From Acidimicrobiia bacterium (lineage in GTDB: Bacteria; Actinomycetota; Acidimicrobiia; Spongiisociales; Spongiisociaceae), in assembly GCA_009841075.1 (NCBI GenBank), contig VXMP01000048.1:1-64000 (forward strand): 64,000 nt of DNA, in the 5' to 3' direction. Below, piece after piece: positions 55,945-64,000 of the stretch. The notes under the pieces are model-generated. The model did not search any database, was not told the DNA's origin, and saw only the letters and a list, made by a program, of their open reading frames with translations. Each line of letters starts with the position of its first letter. Position 1 is the stretch's first letter. The translations under genes and the position numbers were made by a program.

Positions 55945-56685
55945 TCAACCGATGGTGGCGTTCAATAGCTTCAGCAGCCGTGACATGGTGTCACCGACGG
56001 CGGCGTGATGGTAGGAGTCGGAATCGTCATCCAAGTAGTGATGGCCTACTCCTTCATAAACAATCCATCGTCCGTGCGGGTTAAGCCCTTGGGCCTGGTC
56101 GACCTCGGCGACCGAAACCAGCTCATCGTCGGCACCGTAGAGGCCCAGCACCGGCATCGGTAACATCTCCAGGGCTTCGGCCGCCGGAAGTTGGCGGTGT
56201 CCGTCACCGGTCAGAGGGGCGTATATGACACACAGTGCCCCGACCGTCTGCTGTCTATAGGCGGCGTATACCAGGGCGAACCGTCCCCCGACATCGATTC
56301 CCACCATCCCGATCCGACCCGGGCGAGCCCAACCCGCCGGATCGGCCAGAGCGAAGGAAACCGCGTCCTCGATATCGGCCCGGGCGCGGCGGTCGCTGAT
56401 TTCGTTATAGGCGGCAGCCAGATCATCGAAAGAGGCTTCCGGTCCGGGATGCCGGCCCCGGGTGAGGTCCGGTACCAACACCGCGTAGCCGTGTCGGGCC
56501 AGCCGACGGGCCATATCTTTGACAAAGGGAACAATCCCGTCCAGCGGTGGCAAAAGCACAACCAGTGGATAGTCGCCGATCCGGTCGGGGCGGGCCATGT
56601 AGCCGTTGGTGAACCCGGCACCCGAGGGCATGGCGAAGTCACGATACAGTATTTCCAGGGTTCCCTCGTGTTGCAGAACCGCCAT
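55945..56685 (-). CDS. Dienelactone-hydrolase-like protein with Asp at nucleophile
   Basis: The 246-aa alpha/beta-hydrolase has DLH features (VVLLPPLDGIVPFVKDMARRLARHGYAVLVPDL). At the nucleophile elbow, GMVGIDVGGRF, Asp131 stands where dienelactone hydrolases have Cys and esterases Ser. An acid (GADDELV, about 186-187) and His (VGHHYLDD, about 215-216) are in place. Asp nucleophiles are typical of haloalkane dehalogenases and epoxide hydrolases, so a hydrolytic role on epoxides or haloacids is conceivable; loss of activity is the alternative. Confidence 0.75.
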   Translation of the reverse strand: MAVLQHEGTLEILYRDFAMPSGAGFTNGYMARPDRIGDYPLVVLLPPLDGIVPFVKDMARRLARHGYAVLVPDLTRGRHPGPEASFDDLAAAYNEISDRRARADIEDAVSFALADPAGWARPGRIGMVGIDVGGRFALVYAAYRQQTVGALCVIYAPLTGDGHRQLPAAEALEMLPMPVLGLYGADDELVSVAEVDQAQGLNPHGRWIVYEGVGHHYLDDDSDSYHHAAVGDTMSRLLKLLNATIG

Positions 56686-56928
56686 TCGTCAAACCTCTCC
56701 CGGTCATTCCTCTAGAAGGGTACGCCCACCCATGGTAGCGAGACTTGCGGCGTGGCGGCACCCACCCCTTAAGCTATGACGGCAGGGTTGTCATTTTGAT
56801 TATCTTGAGAATGATAAAAATTAGGCTGTGTCTGGCTTACTAGCCCTTTTTGCGTCAATTAAGATAGGGCGAAAGCCACAAGGGGTACTTCTCTTCTTGT
56901 GTAGGGTATACTGGCGAACGGAGCATAT

Positions 56929-57606
56929 ATGGAAATATCCACACTGGCGATCATTGGCACCCTGGTCACGATCTACATACGCCTGGCAATAGTCGGGCGA
57001 GACAACAAACGTCTTCGGGCTGAGATGCTGCACGGATTCGGCGCACTTGATAAGAAAATCGACACGCTACGAACCGAAATGAAGGCCGGCGACCAGGCAC
57101 TAGCCGGCAAAATCGACGAACTGCGCACCGACATGAACAACGGCGACCAGGCACTACGCGACGAATTGAGCAAGGAGATAAAAACCGGTGACCAGGCACT
57201 ACGAACCGACATGAACACCGGTAACCAGGCACTAGCCAACAAAATCGACCAACTACGAACCGACATGAACAACGGCGACCAGGCACTAGCCGGTAAAATC
57301 GACACCGTCGACAAGTCGCTCAGCGGCAAAATCGACCAACTACGAACCGACATGAACAACGGCGACCAGGCACTACGAACCGACATGATCGCCGGTGACC
57401 AGGCACTAGCCGGTAAAATCGAGACCACGAGCCAGGCACTACGCGACGAATTGAGCAGGGAGATGAACCGGGGCTTTGACATTGTGTACCAGCGGCTTGA
57501 CCGGATCGAGGACAGTGTATTGGATCTCACCAGGTCCCTCGGACAGGTTGAAGGCCGAAGCGAGATGCTGTCGACTGCTTCTCATTCCCCCGCCAACCCT
57601 CATTAG
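56929..57606 (+). CDS. Membrane-anchored repeat coiled-coil protein
   Basis: The 225-aa protein has one N-terminal helix (about residues 4-21). A coiled coil follows, built from near-identical units such as KIDQLRTDMNNGDQALAG, complete or partial, seven or eight times between about 43 and 175. The unit LRTDMNNGDQAL recurs with hydrophobic spacing of 7 and 11. DNA repeats are correspondingly long, so copy number may vary. The C-terminal part (FDIVYQRLDRIEDSVLDLTRSLGQVEG) resembles the end of small phage-like or apolipoprotein-like coiled coils. TATACT at 56907 may be the -10 element. Function unknown. Confidence 0.7.
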   Translation: MEISTLAIIGTLVTIYIRLAIVGRDNKRLRAEMLHGFGALDKKIDTLRTEMKAGDQALAGKIDELRTDMNNGDQALRDELSKEIKTGDQALRTDMNTGNQALANKIDQLRTDMNNGDQALAGKIDTVDKSLSGKIDQLRTDMNNGDQALRTDMIAGDQALAGKIETTSQALRDELSREMNRGFDIVYQRLDRIEDSVLDLTRSLGQVEGRSEMLSTASHSPANPH

Positions 57607-58298
57607 TGATCCCGCCGGCCATGCCTCAACTCTGTCACCTCTCCTGCGGTCAAGGTGACCGGCCCCCGGGCGGTTGCCACTTCCAATCCCCCCTGAGGTG
57701 AAACGGTAACCGCCCGCCCCCTTCCGTCCGGCACCCAGGTGATCAGTCGGTCGAGGGTCGAACAAAGCCGCCGATATTCCTCATGTGGCCATAGATCAAC
57801 AGGTCGGGAAACCATCTCCAGTAGCTCACCGGCCCAACTTCTCCCTAGTTCGACGGCTGCCTCGACACCCGGGTCTTCGTCAAAGATCGCTCCCCATCCG
57901 CAGGGAGGGTCGGGCCAGTAAAGGTTGGCACCCCATCCCGTGATAACCCTTCCCCCGCCCGCCTCCGTCAGGATGCCACCCAGCTTCTCGTCCCCACGCA
58001 TCAGATCGTTGGGCCATTTCAAGGTCAAACCGTCCGGGTGATAGCGCAATGCCCTGACCGCAGCCACCCCGGACACCAACGTAATTAGAGGCCATCTCGA
58101 GGTGGGCCAGATGGGACGAAAACCTAAGGAGGCAGCCACCGCCCGAGGCGCGTTCGCCCAGTCGGCACCGGATCGTCCCCTTCCCCGGGTTTGGGACCGA
58201 GCCACCACCAAAAGCGGTGCCGAACCCAATCGTTTCGCCACCTCATCCTGGGTGGAAGTGGTTTCGTCCAAAACCACGGTCTCAAAATTTGTATCCAT
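57603..58298 (-). CDS. birA: Biotin--protein ligase
   Basis: The 231-aa enzyme makes biotinyl-AMP and transfers biotin to carrier lysines. The biotin/ATP loop is RGRGRSGADW, preceded by TTSTQDEV. The KWPNDLM motif and KLGGILTE follow. It lacks an N-terminal DNA-binding domain, so it is a pure ligase. It lies next to pccB and pccA, whose product carries the biotin site. It overlaps the end of the coiled-coil gene by four bases on opposite strands. Confidence 0.92.
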   Translation of the reverse strand: MDTNFETVVLDETTSTQDEVAKRLGSAPLLVVARSQTRGRGRSGADWANAPRAVAASLGFRPIWPTSRWPLITLVSGVAAVRALRYHPDGLTLKWPNDLMRGDEKLGGILTEAGGGRVITGWGANLYWPDPPCGWGAIFDEDPGVEAAVELGRSWAGELLEMVSRPVDLWPHEEYRRLCSTLDRLITWVPDGRGRAVTVSPQGGLEVATARGPVTLTAGEVTELRHGRRDH

Positions 58299-58492
58299 CC
58301 CGCATCCCCGAGGGTCTAAACAGAGTTCGGAACAAAGGCCGATTGATGAGTCGCGTCCTCGTTACCGGTGAAAAATAGTAGTTGCCGTGCTTACCGGCCT
58401 AACCTTGAATACCTCCCCGCGGAGGTGTAAGGCAGGGAAGAGAATCCCGACACCGTAAATTAGGAACCAATCAAAAAAAGAGAACCAAAATC

Positions 58493-60043
58493 TTGGGAAC
58501 CGAACAACGTATCGAACAACTCCGAGAGCTCCGTAGCCAGGCCGAAGGGGCCGGGTCGCAACGCGATCTGGACCGTCAACGAGAAAAAGGCAAGCTAACC
58601 GCCCGCGAGAGGATCGCCCTACTGCTCGACCAGGGCAGCTTCCAAGAAATAGACATCTTCGTGCGTCATCAGTCACGTGGTTTCGGACTGGAAGACCGGC
58701 GCCCTCTCGGTGACGCGGTGGTCACGGGCTACGGAACCGTCAACGGTCGGACCGTGTTTGTGTTCGCCGAGGACTTCACCGTATTCGGCGGCAGCCTGGG
58801 TAAGGCGGTAGCCGACAAAATCACCAAGGTGATGGACATGGCCATGAAGGTCGGAGCACCCCTGGTGGGATTGAAAGATTCGGGCGGTGCACGCATTCAA
58901 GAAGGAGTACAGTCACTGGACGGATACGGCCGAATCTTCTACCGCAACGTGATGGCTTCCGGCGTCATCCCCCAGATTTCGGTGATTATGGGGCCCTGTG
59001 CAGGAGGGGCCGTCTACTCCCCCGCCATCACCGATTTCGTGTATCAGGTGGAAGGCACCAGCCATATGTTCATCACCGGACCCGACGTGATCAAAGCAGT
59101 TACCGGTGAGGAGGTCACCTTCGAGGATCTGGGCGGTGCCGGAACGCACGCCTCCACTTCGGGCGTCACCCATTTCGTATCCACCTCCGGTACCGACGCC
59201 TTGGAAGACGTTCGCTACCTGTTGTCCTTCCTGCCCCAGAACAACCTTACACCGCCCCCCTATTTCCCACCGGAGGATTCACCCGACCGGACCGAGGATC
59301 GGCTGGACACGATTATCCCCGACTCGCCCAACCAGCCCTACGACATGGTCGAAATCATCGAGTCCGTCCTTGATGACGGGGAGTTCTACCAGGTGCACGA
59401 GCATTGGGCCCAAAACATCGTGGTGGGTTTCGCCCGACTGAACGGCCATTCGATCGGCATCGTGGCCAACCAACCCATCCACCTGGCCGGTACCTTGGAT
59501 ATGGAGGCCTCGCAGAAAGCGGCCCGGTTTGTCAGGCTGTGCGACGCCTTCAACATTCCGCTGCTCACCTTCGTGGATGTCCCAGGGTTTCTCCCCGGAG
59601 TGGAACAGGAGCATGGAGGAATAATCCGCCACGGTGCCAAACTGCTCTACGCCTACTGCGAGGCTACGGTCCCTCGGGTGACCGTCATGACCCGCAAGGC
59701 CTATGGGGGTGCCTACCTGGTAATGAACGCCCGCGGGGTGGGTGCCGACCTGGTCTACGCCTGGCCCTCGGCCGAGATCGCGGTGATGGGTGCCCAGGGC
59801 GCGGTCAACATCATCCACCGCAAAGAAATCGCCACGGCAGCCGACCCTGACGCAAGGCGAACCCATCTGGTCGATGAATACGAGCGCCGGTTCGCCAACC
59901 CCTATATCGCTTCCGAGCTGGGCTTGGTCGATAACGTCATCGAACCCCGCCGGACCCGGGTACTTCTTATCAAGGCTTTCGACATGTTACGCGACAAACG
60001 CGGCTCACTGCCGCCCAAAAAGCACGGCAACATCCCGCTTTAA
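58493..60043 (+). CDS. pccB: Propionyl/acyl-CoA carboxylase carboxyltransferase subunit
   Basis: The 516-aa beta subunit transfers carboxyl from biotin to the acyl-CoA. It has [21 protein letters not shown], the N-half oxyanion region [12 protein letters not shown], and the C-half [29 protein letters not shown] and [12 protein letters not shown]. It ends in the very conserved KHGNIPL. Start is TTG at 58493, with no strong ribosome-binding site, so the first residues are uncertain. The stop codon lies inside a palindromic element. With pccA and the mutase, propionyl-CoA is the likely substrate. Confidence 0.92.
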   Translation: MGTEQRIEQLRELRSQAEGAGSQRDLDRQREKGKLTARERIALLLDQGSFQEIDIFVRHQSRGFGLEDRRPLGDAVVTGYGTVNGRTVFVFAEDFTVFGGSLGKAVADKITKVMDMAMKVGAPLVGLKDSGGARIQEGVQSLDGYGRIFYRNVMASGVIPQISVIMGPCAGGAVYSPAITDFVYQVEGTSHMFITGPDVIKAVTGEEVTFEDLGGAGTHASTSGVTHFVSTSGTDALEDVRYLLSFLPQNNLTPPPYFPPEDSPDRTEDRLDTIIPDSPNQPYDMVEIIESVLDDGEFYQVHEHWAQNIVVGFARLNGHSIGIVANQPIHLAGTLDMEASQKAARFVRLCDAFNIPLLTFVDVPGFLPGVEQEHGGIIRHGAKLLYAYCEATVPRVTVMTRKAYGGAYLVMNARGVGADLVYAWPSAEIAVMGAQGAVNIIHRKEIATAADPDARRTHLVDEYERRFANPYIASELGLVDNVIEPRRTRVLLIKAFDMLRDKRGSLPPKKHGNIPL

Positions 60044-60146
60044 GAGGGTGCTGAAAAATGTCCAGTTGGCTCGCTACCAAGAAGCGTAAACCCCGGTTAG
60101 ATGGAATTGTGGGCCAAGCCTCTCCATCTTTTTCAGCACCCTCTTA
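60041..60146. mobile_element. MITE-like palindromic element, copy 1
   Basis: This 106-bp element has perfect 18-bp terminal inverted repeats (TAAGAGGGTGCTGAAAAA / TTTTTCAGCACCCTCTTA). Both ends carry TA, as expected for TA-targeting elements of the IS630/Tc1 type. The pccB stop codon TAA is the first three bases of the element. A second copy, related but diverged, lies at 61915-62021. No transposase is encoded. Confidence 0.75.
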
Positions 60147-60157
60147 GGAAGGTGCAG

Positions 60158-61918
60158 GTGTCGAGGCCGAGCCTGAGCATTAGCTCTCTTCTGGTGGCCA
60201 ACCGGGGGGAGATAGCGGTGAGGGTGATTCGGACCGCCGCCGACCTGGGCCTGCGAACCATCGCGGTCTACTCGGAGTTGGATCGCGACGCCCTGCATGT
60301 GGAGCTGGCGGACGAGGCCTGGAACATCGGCCGGCCGGCTGCCTCCGAGTCCTACCTGAACGGAACCCGGCTGATCGAGGTAGCCCGAAAAGCCGGTGCC
60401 GATGCCGTTCACCCCGGCTACGGTTTCCTGGCCGAAAACGCCGGCTTCGCCCGGATGGTCCAGGATGCGGGCATGGTCTGGGTAGGTCCCCCGGCCTCGG
60501 CCATTGAGCTAATGGGCGACAAGATACTCTCCCGTCAGGCCGCTCGATCGGCGGGCGTAGAACCCGTGCCCGGCACCACCGAAGCGATCGAGACCTTCAA
60601 GGAGGCTGCCCCGATCGCCTCCAAAATCGGATATCCGATCGCCGTCAAAGCTGCCCACGGCGGAGGTGGTAAAGGCCTGCGAATAGCCGCCAACCGCAAA
60701 GAGTTATCCGAAGCCATCGAGGGCGCTCGGCGGGAAGCGGAAGCATATTTCGGAAACCCGGTGGTCTACCTGGAATCCTATCTCGACCGGGCCCGCCACA
60801 TCGAAGCCCAGATACTGGTAGATCAGCACGGCAACGCCCGCTTCCTGGGCGAGCGAGACTGCTCGGTGCAGCGGCGACACCAGAAGCTGATCGAAGAGGC
60901 ACCCTCCACGCTGTTCTCCCCGGATCAGAGGGCAGCCTTGGGCGAGGCGGCTCTGGCTATCGCCGAGAGCTGCGGATACGTCAACGCCGGCACCGTCGAA
61001 TTCCTGGTCCGGCCCGACGGAACCTTCTACTTCCTGGAGATGAACACCCGCCTCCAGGTCGAGCATACGGTGACCGAGATGGTGACCGGATTGGATTTGG
61101 TGACCGAGCAGCTGGCCATTGCCGACGGTCACCCCCTCTCTTTCGACCAGGTGGAGGTGGTTGGCCATGCCTTGGAGCTGCGCATCAACGCCGAAGACCC
61201 GGCGGCGAATTTCCGTCCTTCTCCCGGTACGGTTACCGAGTATCGGGAGCCTGGCGGTCCAGGGGTTCGAGTGGACTCCTGGATCACACCCGGCACTTCG
61301 ATCAGCCAGTTCTACGACAACCTCCTGGCCAAGCTGGTGGTGTGGGGCCGGACCCGTGAGGAGGCCATCGCCCGGGCGAAGCGAGCCCTGAACGAATATC
61401 GGGTGGCCGGGATTGCCACCACCATTCCCGCCCATCGCGCGGTTCTTTCCCATCCCGTTTTCATCAGAGGAGAGGCCCACACCAGATTTGTGGAACAAGA
61501 GCTGATGCTTGACCCGGAGCCGTTCGACCGAGGCCATGCCCAAGCCACGGAAGAACCGGGCCCGGGCCAGGAAATGACCTTGGAGGTGGACGGACGCAAA
61601 TTTGATGTGATCTTCTGGCCTCCGTCGGTTTCCACCCCCACCAAGGATCGACCCACCCGGCGGCCACCCCGCCGCGGAGCCGCCCGGGGACCTATCGCCT
61701 CCGAGCCCGGCATCGTGCTTTCACCCATGCAGGGAACCATCGTCAAGGTTTCGGCCCAGGCCGGCGATCGGGTGGAGGTCGACCAACAACTCTGTGTGCT
61801 AGAGGCGATGAAAATGGAAAACGAGATTCGCAGCCCCATCAACGGAGAGCTGGTGGAATTGAAGGTTCAGCCCGGCGACACCGTCCGCACCAACGAGGTT
61901 ATAGCTATAGTACGCTAG
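60158..61918 (+). CDS. pccA: Acyl-CoA carboxylase biotin carboxylase/carrier subunit
   Basis: The 586-aa alpha subunit has a biotin carboxylase domain (LLVANRGEIAVRVIRTA, HGGGGKGLRIA, EMNTRLQVEHTVTE) and a C-terminal biotinyl domain with EAMKMENEI. The BT linker is short, as in actinobacterial AccA3-type chains. The track start (60101) lies inside the MITE-like element; the GTG at 60158 has AGGAAGG 5 bases upstream and starts just before the first domain motif, so I choose it. BirA nearby would biotinylate it. Confidence 0.92.
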   Translation: MSRPSLSISSLLVANRGEIAVRVIRTAADLGLRTIAVYSELDRDALHVELADEAWNIGRPAASESYLNGTRLIEVARKAGADAVHPGYGFLAENAGFARMVQDAGMVWVGPPASAIELMGDKILSRQAARSAGVEPVPGTTEAIETFKEAAPIASKIGYPIAVKAAHGGGGKGLRIAANRKELSEAIEGARREAEAYFGNPVVYLESYLDRARHIEAQILVDQHGNARFLGERDCSVQRRHQKLIEEAPSTLFSPDQRAALGEAALAIAESCGYVNAGTVEFLVRPDGTFYFLEMNTRLQVEHTVTEMVTGLDLVTEQLAIADGHPLSFDQVEVVGHALELRINAEDPAANFRPSPGTVTEYREPGGPGVRVDSWITPGTSISQFYDNLLAKLVVWGRTREEAIARAKRALNEYRVAGIATTIPAHRAVLSHPVFIRGEAHTRFVEQELMLDPEPFDRGHAQATEEPGPGQEMTLEVDGRKFDVIFWPPSVSTPTKDRPTRRPPRRGAARGPIASEPGIVLSPMQGTIVKVSAQAGDRVEVDQQLCVLEAMKMENEIRSPINGELVELKVQPGDTVRTNEVIAIVR

Positions 61919-62021
61919 GAGGGTGCTGCAAAATATCCCCGTTGGCCCGCTGACAGGAACGAAATCCCTGCTAGAAGAAGCCAAGGGGCCAACCCATCCC
62001 CGTTTTTCAGCACCCTCCTAG
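61915..62021. mobile_element. MITE-like palindromic element, copy 2
   Basis: This 107-bp element has 19-bp ends with one mismatch (CTAGGAGGGTGCTGCAAAA / TTTTTCAGCACCCTCCTAG) and inner arms GTTGGCCC/GGGCCAAC. The pccA stop TAG lies in the left arm, mirroring copy 1 at pccB. Terminal TA dinucleotides are present. The long hairpin may also stop transcription from both sides, since lpdA converges here. Confidence 0.75.
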
Positions 62022-62027
62022 GTTTCT

Positions 62028-63398
62028 CTAGCTGGAGGCGTCGACTATCGACTCCGACAGGGTGGGGTGAACCATAAGGGTCTCCACCAAGGTGTTGACC
62101 TTCACCTGGGCTTGGGTGGCCAAGGCCAGGATTCCGATCAGCTCCGACGCCCGATGCCCCACAATGGTCCCACCCAGCACCACCCGGGTGGCGGGATCGG
62201 AAACCACTTTGGCAAACCCTTGGGTGTTGCCATGGATGATGCTTCGGGGGTTGGCGGCGAACGGGACCTTGGTTATCCGCACCTTGCGGCCCTCGGCAGC
62301 GGCGTCGGCCTCTTCCAGCCCCACCGATGCTATCTCCGGTTCGGTGAATATAGCCTGCGCCACCTTGGAATAGTCCAAAGCCGTTTCGGGGCGGCCGGTC
62401 ATATGTCGGGCCAGCTTGCGCCCTTGTGCTATCGCTACCGAGGAAAGCAGCATTTGACCGGTTACGTCTCCGGCGGCGTAGATGTGGGGGGCGGTGGTGC
62501 GTTGGAACTCGTCCACAACCACGAACCCGCCGTCGGTTTCCACTCCGGCCTTCTCCAACCCAAGACCTTCGGAAAGAGGTACCGCCCCCACCGCCAGCAG
62601 GGCGTGGGTACCGTCCACTATCCGACCATCATCGGTGTGCACCCTGACGCCGTTACCGTTCCGGTCGATCCCCACCGCCCGAGTACCTTTAAGCAACGAC
62701 ACTCCCCTGGCCAGGAAATCTTCTTCAAGAGCGGACGCCACTTCGGAGTCCCGATGCGGGAGCACATGTTGGCGGCTCACCAACAACGTCACCCTGGAAC
62801 CCAGGCTCTCGAAGATGTGCACCATCTCCACCCCGGTGACCCCCGACCCGATAACCACCAGATGCTCAGGAGGAGAAGGCAGATGATAGACGTGGCGGGT
62901 GGTGAAAACCCTTTCGCCGTCCACTTCCGCCCAATCCGGCACCCAAGGCCTGGAGCCGGTGGATATCAGGGCCTTGTCGAACTCGATCTCCACCTCTCGA
63001 CCGTTAAGCGAGGCCACCGCCCTATTAGGGCCGGTAAACCGTCCTCTTCCCGCCAAGATGTTGATGCCCTGGCTTCCCAACAGCTCGGTTTCTTTTCTGG
63101 AAAGCCGATCCGTAATCATGTCGATACGTTCGGACAGTTTCTTAAGCCGGACGCCGGGAAAGCTGATCTCGGCTATACCCAGATCATGAGCGTTACGGAT
63201 AGCCTGCATTCTTATAGAGGTAGCCACCATGGCCTTGGACGGGATACAGTCCCTAAGATGGGCGGCACCCCCCAAAACCTGTTCCTCTACCAAGGTCACC
63301 TCTGCTCCCAGGGCAGCCGCGCTGCTGGATGCGGTGGTTCCGGCCGGCCCTCCTCCTATGACCAGGAACCGAATCGGGGAGACTTCCGAGGTAGCCAT
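62028..63398 (-). CDS. lpdA: LpdA-type flavoprotein reductase (not a standard lipoamide dehydrogenase)
   Basis: The 456-aa flavoprotein has FAD motif GGGPAGTTAS, NAD motif VVIGSGVTGVEM and YAAGDVTG. At the active site it reads GGAAHLRDCIPSK, so only the second cysteine of the usual CxxxxC disulfide remains. Mycobacterium tuberculosis LpdA (Rv3303c), an NAD(P)H:quinone reductase, shows the same change (GGAAVLDDCVPSK). It is therefore unlikely to be the E3 partner of AceE. It converges on pccA across the second palindromic element. Confidence 0.82.
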   Translation of the reverse strand: MATSEVSPIRFLVIGGGPAGTTASSSAAALGAEVTLVEEQVLGGAAHLRDCIPSKAMVATSIRMQAIRNAHDLGIAEISFPGVRLKKLSERIDMITDRLSRKETELLGSQGINILAGRGRFTGPNRAVASLNGREVEIEFDKALISTGSRPWVPDWAEVDGERVFTTRHVYHLPSPPEHLVVIGSGVTGVEMVHIFESLGSRVTLLVSRQHVLPHRDSEVASALEEDFLARGVSLLKGTRAVGIDRNGNGVRVHTDDGRIVDGTHALLAVGAVPLSEGLGLEKAGVETDGGFVVVDEFQRTTAPHIYAAGDVTGQMLLSSVAIAQGRKLARHMTGRPETALDYSKVAQAIFTEPEIASVGLEEADAAAEGRKVRITKVPFAANPRSIIHGNTQGFAKVVSDPATRVVLGGTIVGHRASELIGILALATQAQVKVNTLVETLMVHPTLSESIVDASS

Positions 63399-63404
63399 AC
63401 GATT

Positions 63405-64000
63405 TTATAGGGTGCGATAGGTTCCGAACACCCGACGGAGGGCATCCGAAACCTCTCCAAGGGTGGCACCGGCGGCCAAAGATTCTTTCATCGGATACAT
63501 AATATTGCCATCTCCTCGGGCTTCTTGAACCATTTTCTCCAAACTCCTGACCACCTCCCCTTCCTCCCGACCCTGACGCCATTCCACCACCCGCTCCCGC
63601 TGACCGGATTCGAGAGTCGGATCTACCTTCCAGGGTTGAATCGGGGACTCCTCCTCATCTACGTATCGGTTCACCCCGACCACCGTTTGCTCGCCCCTTT
63701 CTATCCGCATTGAGGCTCGATAGGCGGCTTCTTCGATCTCCCTTTGGGGAAACTCCGCCTCTATAGCAGCCACCGCCCCACCCAACCGATCGATCCGGTC
63801 AATCAACCGTCCGGCCGCCTCTTCCAGCCGGTCGGTCAGGCTTTCCACATAGTAGGAACCGGCCAGAGGATCCACCGTGTCGGCCAATCCGGACTCCTCC
63901 GCCAGGATCTGCTGGGTGCGGAGAGCAATGGTGGCGGAGTGTTCCGTAGGTAGGCCGAGGGCTTCGTCATAGGCGTTGGTGTGCAGCGACTGGGTTCCTC
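63405..64000 (-). CDS. Methylmalonyl-CoA mutase large-subunit C-terminal part, truncated by window edge
   Basis: The frame is open to the window end: before the track's start it reads GTQSLHTNAYDEALGLPTEH, typical of the mutase substrate-binding barrel. Then follow ADTVDPLAGSYYVE and VVGVNRYV. The chain ends after MKESLAAGATLGEVSDALRRVFGTYR, with no B12-binding domain, so the cobalamin domain should be a separate subunit, or this is an acyl-CoA mutase A-chain of the two-gene type. It would convert methylmalonyl-CoA to succinyl-CoA or a related isomerisation, fitting with PccAB. Confidence 0.88.
   Translation of the reverse strand, partial: GTQSLHTNAYDEALGLPTEHSATIALRTQQILAEESGLADTVDPLAGSYYVESLTDRLEEAAGRLIDRIDRLGGAVAAIEAEFPQREIEEAAYRASMRIERGEQTVVGVNRYVDEEESPIQPWKVDPTLESGQRERVVEWRQGREEGEVVRSLEKMVQEARGDGNIMYPMKESLAAGATLGEVSDALRRVFGTYRTL

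Noticed and set aside
56810-56830. Fur-box-like TTATCTTGAGAATGATAA upstream of the coiled-coil gene
   Set aside because: Only short inverted arms match, and no iron gene is adjacent.
57050-57450. Possible CRISPR-like repeats
   Set aside because: The repeats are in frame, encode the coiled-coil units and have no unique spacers.
62067-63410. 447-aa ORF antisense to lpdA
   Set aside because: Shadow of the flavoprotein gene; composition dominated by His, Gly and Arg.

Overview
The window looks like chromosomal DNA of a GC-rich actinobacterium, probably an uncultured acidimicrobiia-like lineage (inference). Supporting signs are the coenzyme F420 genes cofD and cofE, two F420/PPOX-type oxidoreductases, a mycothiol-type (MDMPI) protein, a homodimeric AceE, an LCP protein, an S41 protease with S-layer-homology repeats, a DUF5719-type protein, and many ATGA/GTGA gene overlaps. 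No rRNA, tRNA, CRISPR array, integrase or transposase gene was seen.

Layout. 1-7.8 kb holds housekeeping genes: xpt, a thioesterase, thyA, an MDMPI-family protein, an AI-2E-type permease and an acyl-CoA synthetase. 7.8-8.3 kb and 22.5-22.9 kb carry two copies of a structured ~385-bp repeat. 8.4-15.4 kb is a molybdenum-hydroxylase locus. A fused Fe-S/Mo hydroxylase without an FAD domain, a short SsnA-like amidohydrolase and a YgfK-like protein without its reductase half run one way. A cytochrome c lipoprotein, a small HTH regulator and a thiamine-binding-type protein run the other way. The shared promoter has an 18-bp-spaced direct repeat. 15.5-22.5 kb holds carbonic anhydrase, a HigBA module whose toxin has a nonsense codon, an alpha/beta hydrolase, aceE and a class V aminotransferase. 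22.9-39.3 kb is mostly cell-envelope: a four-gene overlapping glycosyltransferase/membrane operon, cofDE, the S41-SLH protease, and a sugar-nucleotide epimerase, UDP-glucose dehydrogenase and LCP run.

39.3-55.0 kb is the most striking part. It encodes what looks like a complete coenzyme M (CoM)-dependent epoxide carboxylation pathway: a zinc MetE-like epoxyalkane:CoM transferase, an R-type and an S-type hydroxyalkyl-CoM dehydrogenase facing each other, and a 2-ketopropyl-CoM carboxylase. It also encodes the bacterial CoM biosynthesis set: a ComA-type phosphosulfolactate synthase, two aspartase/fumarase-superfamily enzymes and a D-cysteine-desulfhydrase-like PLP enzyme. An unrecognised 302-aa protein is translationally coupled inside that operon. 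A CoA-transferase pair and an ADP-forming acyl-CoA synthetase downstream of the S-type dehydrogenase could activate the acetoacetate that is formed. No alkene monooxygenase is present, so the epoxide source is not visible.

55-64 kb has an F420-type luciferase-like oxidoreductase, an unusual dienelactone-hydrolase-like protein with Asp at the nucleophile position, a repeat-rich coiled-coil membrane protein, birA, and the propionyl-CoA carboxylase genes pccB and pccA. Two palindromic MITE-like elements sit at the pccB and pccA stop codons. An LpdA-type flavoprotein and the C-terminal part of methylmalonyl-CoA mutase follow. BirA, PccAB and the mutase form a coherent propionyl-CoA to succinyl-CoA route.
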